The translations under genes were made by a program, and so were the position numbers. The notes under the pieces are model-generated. The model had not been told where the DNA came from and searched no databases. It was given only the letters and a program-made list of their open reading frames with translations. 29,299 nucleotides of DNA, from assembly GCA_001579985.1 (NCBI GenBank), contig LRSR01005397.1, positions 1-29,299 on the forward strand, read 5' to 3'. Source of the stretch: Hypsibius dujardini (taxonomy: Eukaryota > Tardigrada > Eutardigrada > Parachela > Hypsibiidae). Numbering within the stretch: the stretch's first letter is position 1; each line of letters starts with the position of its first letter. This document shows positions 10,731 through 18,577 of the stretch, in pieces.

Positions 10731-13538
10731 TTACCGCCCAATCTTCGGCTCTCTCGTCGAGGAATTCACCGTCCTGTGCATCTCCACCTGCTCGACCGAG
10801 GGTTTCCGGCCGGATCGTATCCTAACAATCCACGCCCGAATCTCAAAGCTGACCATAGGGTTGGGTATCAGAAGCATCAGGAACCCGACAATGACCAGTC
10901 CGGCACCGATACCGTGGAAGAGTCCGAACGAAACTCGCCTTATCCAAATATCGATTCCTGGCAAAAAGTGACAAGCGTTATACATTGGGTCATAATTTCT
11001 GCCAAATTAATTACCCGTAGGTCGAATGCAATCAGCGCACAGACGGACACGTACCATTGTTTATGATAATCTGTAAAGGTTTCGAGAGCGATATGAAGAC
11101 CGGCGAGACAATGCTGACCGCTAGATAATACGCGAGAGCTCCGGCTGCAGCACAAATTAGATCCAGACATGAATTTTATGACCGAGCTGTTCACTCTTGT
11201 GCATTAATAAATTTCTGATTAATGCGTTAATAAATTCCTGATTAATTAATTAAATGGTTGAGTTCGACATCCGTTCGATTTGATAAGGATAAAAGAAAAT
11301 TTACATGCTTGACTGCTGAACTGTTCTAGTAATCGGTGATTGGGGAATGACAAATGTTTTTCTCCATACTTGAGCCCAGAAATCCGGTGAGACTCATCAG
11401 GTCAAACGGCGCCGTCTGGAAGTCCCACAGCTCGCGGCCGGTGAGTTTGAGGGACAGGAAGATAGGCCATGTGAGGGCGATGTTAATTAGCGGCATAATC
11501 GACTGGAACAGCGCGATCTGACAGATCGTCGGAGAGCCTAAAAACCGCTTGAATCCAACCTGAAAAGCAAGCGTAATACACAGCACAATAGAAGACTTGA
11601 TTAAATCGTTGATTAAAATAATTAAATAGTTAAATAAAAATAATTAAAAGTGGTAGTAAATTGAGAGGCCGTATCAAATAGTTAGTAAAAAGTGAGTAAA
11701 AATTGAATCGTTAATTAAATGGAGAGTTTAGTGATTCAAGGTTAGTAAACAAAAAAGTGCCTAGCATTCTTACTCTGAATAAATGTAATAAATGTAACTC
11801 TTAAAGTAGATCTTTTATTGTACGCTTGACCGCCAAAAGATAAATTTGCTCAATCAAATTGATCAATCGAAAACATCTGCTCGCGTTGGTTGGAATTGGC
11901 TCGAACTCGGACTCCCCTATTTTGCTGGGCCAAAGCTTAAAGGGTGACTTCAACTTGGGCACATAGGCATTTAAAGCAAGTGTCGATGTGCTCCCCACAT
12001 GGCCACAATTTTGGGTGGCAGAGTTCGAGCCATCAGGGTGGTCTGAGTTTGAGCCATTCCTGGCTGAAGCTTGCCACTGTTTCTCCTGATTCCTGAATCT
12101 TTGATTTAATGCCAGGCCCAGTGGAAAATTAGATTGAGCAAGTTGCTTTAAATTTCGCCAAAATAAACAAGTTCAATCAATCGATCAATTGAGGAAAGGC
12201 TGCATGCTCAGCTGTGGTTAAGAGAGCGTGCGCGCGGTGACTTAATTCGGCTTGAACTCGGACCACTTGTCTTACGGTCTGTGAAGCGAGGGAAAGGGAC
12301 GATCCCAGGACCAAGGCCGCAGCAATGAGCGAGTCATATGTCGCCTCTATTGTCGTTCCGGAAGCCCAAACTGTGAGAATCACTCCGGCCATACAGACAG
12401 CCACACCCAGTAGCTGTAAAGACAAAACAACCAAATCAGACACTTTTTAGTATAATGAAAATTAATTGCAGGCTTATGTAACTACCGTCTTCGCGCGATA
12501 CCTTGAATAGGGGGATGTACCTTGAATAGGAGGAACTTTTCTTTCAAAACCGTCCACGAAATAATGTGAATGAACACGAGGGACGAACTACTGACCGCCA
12601 CGCAGACCGACACCTCGGCGAACGTCACCGCCAGGTAGAAGAGCCCGTTGGTGGTGACCCAGAGTAAGGCGAAGGGTGTGACCTTGACGACGACAGCTTT
12701 GACCGTCAGTCCAGCTGGTCCGAATATCAGCTCCGCTTCCCTGTAAAGCTAACCGGTTGCATCACGTTAAATTAATTTGGAAATACATGAGAATGAAATT
12801 ACATAAATCGTTTAAAAAAATAAACCATCACGTTAAATATATTATTTCAACTAAATCTCAAACTACGTTAATAAACAAACGTCGAAATAAAACCATATAA
12901 ATAAATTTTAAATTTAAAAAAAAATTAAAAAAATAGTCAAATTACAATGAAATAAAATAAAGCGTAAAAAGTTAAACCGGTAACAACACGCTAAACAAAT
13001 TATGGACAGATCGCTAGATTGGGTAATGTACCATGATTAGTCAATCAATCAATCCTTGATGACTGATTGATTGATTGTACCGTACATACCTATAGATTTC
13101 CTTGATGGTCATCGATGATGCAGGCTTTTTCGTCGGGATTTTTAAGTCCGACAAAATGTTAGGCGATATCTGTTTCTGTTCCGAATTCCAGCTTCTTACG
13201 AAATCGTACGTCATTCGGAGGAGTAAATAAAAGGGGAATGTTAATGTGCGGATCACGCCCATATACCACAGCAAGAAGAAGGGTGCGGCGAATGTGGGCG
13301 AGTTGACGGCCTTGGCGATCTGCTGGTCCCCCACCAGCTGCAGGGTACTGTACGTCAGGACGAGGACCGCGAACGTCGCCAGCTTCCAGTTCTTCCATAT
13401 CGACGCCGCTACGGGCTGCTCCTCGACCACGAGAATTGTGGTTGACTCTTCGTGTGTCTTAGTCGCGGGATCTTGACGGTCTTCCGCTTTAGGTACAAGA
13501 TCGCTCGTAGACGAGGCAGGCTCTTTTTGCCGACTCAT
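10731..13538 (-). CDS. SLC35F-type nucleotide-sugar/drug-metabolite superfamily transporter
   Basis: Exons in transcript order: 13538-13090, 12740-12521, 12413-12276, 11559-11370, 11144-11055, 10957-10731. They join in frame to about 437 residues. The first 50 or so residues are hydrophilic. About ten hydrophobic segments follow, e.g. WKLATFAVLVLTYSTLQLV, VTPFALLWVTTNGLFYLAV, VSSSSLVFIHIISW, LLGVAVCMAGVILTVWASG, QSIMPLINIALTWPIFL and FHGIGAGLVIVGFLMLLIP. The run from VTPFALLWV...TNGLFYLA to VLKEKF and LLGVAV.MAGVI matches the SLC35F3/F4/F5 group as I know it. A polar tail with VEQVEMHRTV ends the protein. SLC35F3 has been linked to thiamine transport, but the substrate here is unknown and the exact subfamily is not settled. 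The 716-base intron 12275-11560 contains a foldback relic. Confidence 0.82.
11870..12090. repeat. Decayed hairpin-element relic in transporter intron
   Basis: The text TGCTCGCGTTGGTTGG...GGACTCCCCTATTTTGCTGGGC (11877-11933) aligns with the right arm of the long MITE at 15909-15963 (TGCACGCATTGGCC...CCATTTTACTGGGC). An opposite-sense copy, GGTCTGAGTTTGAGCCATT, follows at 12040-12058 and ends in GAAGCTTGCCACTG, close to that family's terminus. It is heavily decayed. Confidence 0.5.
12770..12985. repeat. AT-rich low-complexity stretch in transporter intron 1
   Basis: About 200 bases rich in AAATTAAA and AATAAA text inside the first intron. No gene or structured element was recognised. Confidence 0.6.
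13041..13078. repeat. Small inverted (TCAA)/(TTGA) hairpin
   Basis: Opposite-sense runs CAATCAATCAATC and GATTGATTGATTG are separated by only about 11 bases just downstream of the transporter's first exon. Many other isolated TTGATTGATT runs occur in introns across the window. Confidence 0.7.
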
Positions 13539-14380
13539 TCTCGAGAGTAAAAGAATTCCGTAAGGTTTAAACTAGAGGTTCCTTGAAACGATAAATGACA
13601 GTTTTCCGCAATTTTCTGAGTATATCTGACCGGCCCTGGAATTGTTTCCGGCGATGCTCGACTTCCGCAATCGCTTCCCTTCTTATCATCACTACTGCAG
13701 TACACTCGTGGAAAAACACCTTGGGCTAACTGAATTAGGCCATTTAACTAGTTACATGCTTGGTTCTGTACATAAATCGAGTTAAATGGCTTAACTCGGT
13801 TAGTGCAGGATTTTTGCCACTAGGGTGCAGTACTATCAGTACAGTACTAATATCACACAACCCTGAATAGGACGACACACAAGTTATTCGGCGTTCCCAC
13901 CTCGCTAATTATTCGATTATTTATAATTTTTGAAGACACGAGACAGAATGGCTCAGGCGGGCGCTTGCGCGAACAGACGTGGATGGGAATTTTTCCCAGG
14001 TTCTTGAGTAGGTTTTGGAATGGAATCCAAGTGGAAACACTCGTCCGGACTAAGTGGAATGGAAGAGAAATAGCGCTGGAATTGGAAATGCGAGGATTGG
14101 ACTGGAATTGAAATAGGAAATGTGATTTCACAACAAATTGTTCTCTTCCAGTAAATTCAAAGTTAGTGGTAGTTGGTCTTTTCGTTCGATATACCACGGT
14201 AAACGCATTAGAATTGAAAAGTTCTTTTCTTTGTTCTTTGCAAAATGACTTGGGGATGTCGTACGACATACAGGCAGACTGTCAGAGGTCCCTTCGATCT
14301 GGAATTTATTCCTTCTACAGCTTTTTGCATCCCACTGAGCCTAGACCGATCAATTGATTGATTGAACAGAGAGATCTTCA
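13539..14380. promoter_or_regulatory. Divergent promoter region between SLC35F-type gene and RXYLT1
   Basis: The start codons at 13538 (-) and 14381 (+) face away from each other across 842 bases. A short hairpin MITE (13703-13827) sits inside. GTACAGTACTA and GCAGTACTATCAGTAC repeats lie just after it. No core promoter motif is clear. Promoter status is inferred from gene arrangement. Confidence 0.45.
13703..13827. mobile_element. Short hairpin MITE, copy 1
   Basis: The left end CACTCGTGGAAAAACACC and the right end (reverse complement) CACCCTAGTGGCAAAAATCC form terminal inverted repeats. Pairing continues inward (GGGCTAACTGAATTAGGCCA against GCACTAACCGAGTTAAGCCA). It is flanked by TA on the left and CA on the right, consistent with an eroded TA target duplication. 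It aligns over its whole length with the copy at 17639-17758. Confidence 0.75.
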
Positions 14381-17300
14381 ATGAAACGCTTCCCTCGCTT
14401 CCTTTCACCCCACCAGCACCACGACACTTCCTCCAAACCACTCCTCTCCCAACAAATGAAGCCGCCAAACAAATTGGGACGCCGGACACGGCGCTGCCTG
14501 TCGGGATGCTGTCTGATTATCGTCAGTATTCTGGTGATTGTCCTGCTCGGGGTGCTTCCCATCGGGTGGATCCTCTCTCCCACCAACAGCTACTTCCCCA
14601 CCGACGGGACCGGTCACGAATCGGTCCTGCACGTGGTGAAGAATGTGGTGGTGCAGCCGGACTCCACGGAGGCGCCGGTGTTGATGTCGGTGGATATTTA
14701 TGCGGACGCAGCCATTGGCGTGTACATGTGGGAGCATATGTTTAAAGGTCCGTTGATTGATTGGTTGATTGGTTGGGAGAATGGGTGTTTAGAAATGTTG
14801 CTTCCAATCAATAATAAAGTTATCGATTTTCCGTTTTGCCAGGATTTGGGTACGATTGAACTTACGAATCGAAATTAAATATGCAGCATTTAATTATTCA
14901 TGCAAATAAGAATAAAGTCTACCGGACCGGACGCAATTTTCCCATTCTTCAGTAGTGTGCGATGCGGTGGATGCTGTTTAGATTAATTTGAAGTAGTAAT
15001 TTAAGATAGACCAAAATAAACTAAAGGCGTTTTATTTTAAAATAAGGGGTTTTTAATTAAATTAAAATCTAACGCCTGAACACAGAATACGTATTGATTT
15101 TTAAACTTAATTTAAGTCAGAAATATGTAACCATTTTTAAATCAACGGTGATTTGAATTCAGTTCTGACCTTAAGTACCGTAAAACAGCATTTTTATTTT
15201 GACTTGAATCATTTCAATTCGAATAAAAATCAGACTTTGGTCACGTTCTAAAATTCAATTCAAAAGCTTGATTTAAACAACGCGTGATGCAATGCAATCA
15301 TGATACATGTACTGTTGCCATTGGAAACCGTTGATTGAGTGATTAATGGTCTTCTGAAGCGCTACTCTGTCTGCCTTCCTTCCTGACTATATCGGTTAGC
15401 CCTGTATGTGTAAACAATCAGCAAAAAAAGATAAAATGGAGAACAATTTGTTCTCAGCCGGAATTGAACCGATGACCTTCTTCTTGTTACACAGACGTGA
15501 TGACCGCTATACTATGGGAACATGCTTGTTCTTTCACTGATTGCCTGTTTACGTTTGTTGGCTGAGTTGATGGTTTGTCAGTTTTCTTGTTGACGGTTCC
15601 ATGCATTTTTGTAGTGACACGACATGTAGTACACACGTGGCAAAAACCTCATTCCGACCGAATCAAAGCCAACTTTTTACCGGCGCCCAGCAAAATGGGG
15701 CGGTCGGAGTTTGAGCCATTTGGGCCAATGCGTGCAGCTGTTTTTTTTACCACAGCTGACCACGCAGTCGATTGATTGATTGACTTCAAATTGTTTTGGC
15801 GATTCTTTTAGTATTAAAAGGATTGTTTAGAAGTAGAGTTTTCTTTAAATTTTTGACGTCAAATTATGATTCCCGTAATAAATCAATGAATCAAGCAATT
15901 TGAGAAACAGCTGCACGCATTGGCCAATATGGCTAATACTCCGACCACCCCATTTTACTGGGCGCCGGTAAAAAGTTGGCTTTAATTCGGTCGGCCTGAG
16001 GCTTTTGCCACTTGTGTAGATGAGTCCATATGGTGTTATAATTTTCAAATGGTTAAAATGCGAGCACGTTACTTCCGGTCAGGACATGACCAATAGACTG
16101 AACACAGTAAACGTAAATTGTGCTGTTCAAATGTGTTCTGATCACTATTATGACCCATTTTTCATGCCTACAATTTTGGTCTTATTTTTCCGGTTTAGGT
16201 CGTCTGGTCTCCAAACTGGAGGGAACCCTGCAGTACGGCTTTCTCCGACAAGGCAACATCAATTGGCGCTTTCGCATCGGTCCTTCCATCACCCCGGAAG
16301 CCGGCTTCCCCGACGTGGAACATCTCGTTCTCGTGTTGAACGGCCGGTCGCAGGAGAAGATCAAGCGCTCACAGAGTTGGCTGGAACTGGTGCCGGCCTC
16401 GGCGACCGTTCGCAATGTGGCCGTCGTCTTGCTGGGCGATGAGCACTGCAATAACGAGTGGTTGTTGTGGTACTTGGAAGGGGAGAAATACCGTATCCGC
16501 GCGGTCTTTGTTGTGTATGACAGCAAGTTGGTTGATAACAAGAAGGTCTTCCAGTGGCCACTGGGCGTGGCGACTTACCGCGGGTTCCCGCAGCTGGAAC
16601 TGACGACGAATGATATACTGGAGACGCGGCCTTATCTGTGCCATTTCATGGGGACGGTGTACAGTAATAATTCGAGAGTGGATTTGATGAAAGCGCTCGA
16701 TACGACACCACTGAAAAAGAAATGCTATATTCAGGTACATTAGCTGTCTGCCAGCTTGGTTGACGGTCTTTCTGCGTTTGTAATTACTGTATGACCTCCT
16801 GCCTGCCGGTCTATCTTCCTACTGTCTGTCTGCTTCTCGGTGTTTGTCTATCTGTCTGTCTATCTGCCTGTTTCTTAAACGTCTGTCTATCACTTTTCCA
16901 GACTGCCGCTTTGTTTGCCTGCCTGTTTGTTAGCTCTTCATGTCTGTCTGCCTACCTAACTACCTGCCTGCCTGTCGTCTGCCTGCCTGTCTGTTTCTGT
17001 CTGTTGATATGTTTGTCTCTCTGTCTGTTTGCCTGACTGACTGTGCGATTCGCTCGCACTTTGTTGTTTCCTCCATTTATCTTACTACGTTATTTGTTTG
17101 TAGGTTCGTTATGACTGGCCGGAGCAAGAGACCTACCAAAGTGCCACGGACTACGCGAAGACGCTGCAGCAGTCGGACTCGGTGCTGTCTCCAGTGGGAA
17201 TGAATTCCGAGTGCTACCGCGTGTATGAAGCTCTTTCGGTGGGATCTCTACCGGTGATTGAGGACCAAAAGGCGCCGGGCGTCTGTGACACGCCGTACCG

Positions 17301-17499
17301 TTTGTTGCGGGAGTACAACGTGCCGGCGATGTTCATCGGCGATTGGGATGAATTGCCTGGCATTCTGGAGTATTTGACTTCTCTTTCAGACACGGAGTTA
17401 CTCCATCAGAGAAACAAAATCATCAAGTGGTACCAGAAGTTTCTCCTTAGCATGCGCGATAAGTTTGTCAGTGTTGTGGCACGGAATTTTGTTTTGTGA
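14381..17499 (+). CDS. RXYLT1: Ribitol-5-phosphate beta-1,4-xylosyltransferase (TMEM5)
   Basis: RXYLT1 adds xylose to ribitol-5-phosphate on the alpha-dystroglycan O-mannosyl glycan, priming matriglycan synthesis in the Golgi. Exons: 14381-14747, 16199-16734, 17104-17499, in frame, 432 residues (human about 443). It is a type II membrane protein: a basic cytoplasmic stretch of about 40 residues is followed by a hydrophobic segment with CLIIVSILVIVLLGVLPIG. Family text then follows: AAIGVYMWEHMF, VLVLNGRSQEKI, VVLLGDEHCNNEW, VFQWPLGVATYRGFPQ, RPYLCHFMGTVY, SPVGMNSECYRVYEA and GSLPVIED. I chose the ATG at 14381; a second at 14456 would shorten the cytoplasmic tail by 25 residues. Intron 1 (1451 bases) carries a tRNA-headed SINE and a long MITE; intron 2 carries a TGTC-type microsatellite. 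A RXYLT1 gene implies that ribitol-containing dystroglycan glycans are made. Confidence 0.95.
14985..15546 (-). mobile_element. tRNA-Val-headed SINE-like repeat, copy A
   Basis: On the minus strand, 15521-15449 folds as a 73-base tRNA-like head. The acceptor arms are GTTCCCA and TGAGAAC, an A-box region is TAGTATAGCGGTC, the anticodon loop GTAACAA has anticodon AAC (Val), and the B box is GGTTCAATTCC. Stem mismatches show decay. The body continues towards lower coordinates (TATCTTTTTTTGCTGATTG, ACAGGGC, AACCGATATA, GGAAGGAAGGCAGACAGAGT, CAACGGTTTCCA, ACAGTACATGT). An AT-rich tail carries GACCAAAGTCTGATTTT and GTTGATTTAAAAATG. The same order recurs in copy B at 26869-27420. It lies in RXYLT1 intron 1, opposite to the gene. 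Confidence 0.8.
15632..16016. mobile_element. Long hairpin MITE, copy 2 (intact TA flanks)
   Basis: Left end CACACGTGGCAAAAACCTC and right end (reverse complement) CACAAGTGGCAAAAGCCTC are flanked on both sides by TA (15630-15631 and 16017-16018), as for Tc1/mariner insertions. Arms of about 120 bases pair inward through CCGACCG, AAAGCCAACTTTTTACCGGCGCC, CAGTAAAATGGGG and GCCAATGCGTGCAGCTG. The loop of about 140 bases has no open reading frame. It lies in RXYLT1 intron 1. Confidence 0.85.
16797..17043. repeat. Degenerate (TGTC/TGCC)n microsatellite, RXYLT1 intron 2
   Basis: A loosely conserved run of TGTC, TGCC, TATC and TGTT units fills most of the intron between 16735 and 17103. Confidence 0.9.
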
Positions 17500-18136
17500 T
17501 TCTTTGGGCGACTTGATGTGTTATTGATCTCTTTTTTTCACTCAATTTTTAGTTCTTTTTTTAGTTTTACCTAGTATGCTGATTCATATCTCGGTGAGAT
17601 TGGATTCTTGAAAGTAAGATACATACCGGTACAAAATGCACACGCGGCAAAAACCTTGTGCTAACCGAGTTTAGCCATCACACTCGTTGTAGGGTTGTTA
17701 AAGACAGCCCCGAGTTAAAGTGCTTAATTCGGTCAGCGCAAGGATTTTGCCAAGTGTGTAGTATTGATGGTGTTGGTATTGTCTCAGTTCTCCTCGTGAA
17801 AATCTCAACGAGGCCGTGGACAGCGAGTCCTCGAGATCGCCTACCACTCTGAGTCAACCGACATCGTGACAGAAAGTCCAAACTTTGGTAGACTGGGAAC
17901 AAAAGCCGTTTCAACTACTGCAATGCTATCCGGTAACTTAACCCGGAAAAGAAGTTCCGCATCATACTGTGCATTGCGTATCGCGCACTGCGCAGTATGC
18001 GCAATCCAAGTAAATTGAATGCGTGCAATGCGCAATGTTTTGACCAGCTGTTTTTCCCATTTTCACCACAAATTAGAAACCTCCACGTTGTCTCTCTGCC
18101 CCATTTTCAGAACATTCACTCTCACCGCCATCCATT
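17500..18136. promoter_or_regulatory. Intergenic region upstream of SCFD1, with MITE and NRF1-like motif
   Basis: After the RXYLT1 stop there is a T-rich stretch, then the short MITE at 17639-17758. At 17989-18003, TGCGCAGTATGCGCA gives two TGCGCA half-sites three bases apart, and GTGCAATGCGCAAT follows at about 18023. These resemble NRF1 (alpha-Pal) sites. Their position about 140 bases before the candidate ATG fits a CpG-type promoter. This is motif reading only. Confidence 0.4.
17639..17758. mobile_element. Short hairpin MITE, copy 3
   Basis: Left end CACACGCGGCAAAAACCTTG and right end (reverse complement) CACACTTGGCAAAATCCTTG, followed inward by GCTAACCGAGTTTAGC against GCTGACCGAATTAAGC. 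The flanks are TG on the left and TA on the right, consistent with one mutated TA duplication. It is nearly the same length (120) as copy 1 (125). Confidence 0.8.
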
Positions 18137-18326
18137 ATGGGATCCACCATCCTGGAAAAACAAACGGGTATAAGAAATTCTCCCCCTTATCCGGATGTCA
18201 ACGACGCATTTAATCACCTTCCCAATTATAGCGACGCTGAAAAAGATGCTCACACTGCAGAGCTCCACCTCTACAACCAAGGCAAATGGACCGCTCGGAA
18301 CGGCGGCACCGGAACCCAGCTGGAAG
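18137..18326 (+). CDS. Candidate first coding exon of SCFD1 (or of an unrecognised gene)
   Basis: An ATG-led open stretch of 63 codons ends at a good donor, GAAG|GTACGC, in phase 1. Using the acceptor ATCTTAG before 18585, it joins SCFD1 exon 2 in frame. The sum would be about 659 residues, close to the human Sly1 length of about 642. The peptide (MGSTILEKQT..., ...YNQGKWTARNGG...) has only faint likeness to the expected Sly1 N-terminus: ILEKQT against a family I.ERQT. It lacks the usual MLN-type syntaxin-contact text. It is therefore a plausible but unproven first exon. Confidence 0.45.
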
Positions 18327-18577
18327 GTACGCATATATACTTGATTTTCAACTGAAGAAATCAGTTCAAATTTCGGGGCAAGGCAATGATTGGAACATCT
18401 CATGTCTTCCATCGCTTGATTGATTGATTGTAACACTTTGCCGTTAAGGATTCGATAGAGCACGGATTGCTTGCTTGATTGATTGATGGGCAGGTTTTGT
18501 TTCGAAAGTTTCTAATTATTAGCGCCAGGTTTGCAATTAATTAATATTTTTGGTTATTTCTGTTGTACTTTGTGTAG

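Noticed and set aside
15449-15521. Functional tRNA-Val(AAC) gene
   Set aside because: Mismatches in the acceptor, anticodon and T stems, and the shared non-tRNA body with the copy at 26869, show it is the head of a repeat rather than a working tRNA gene.
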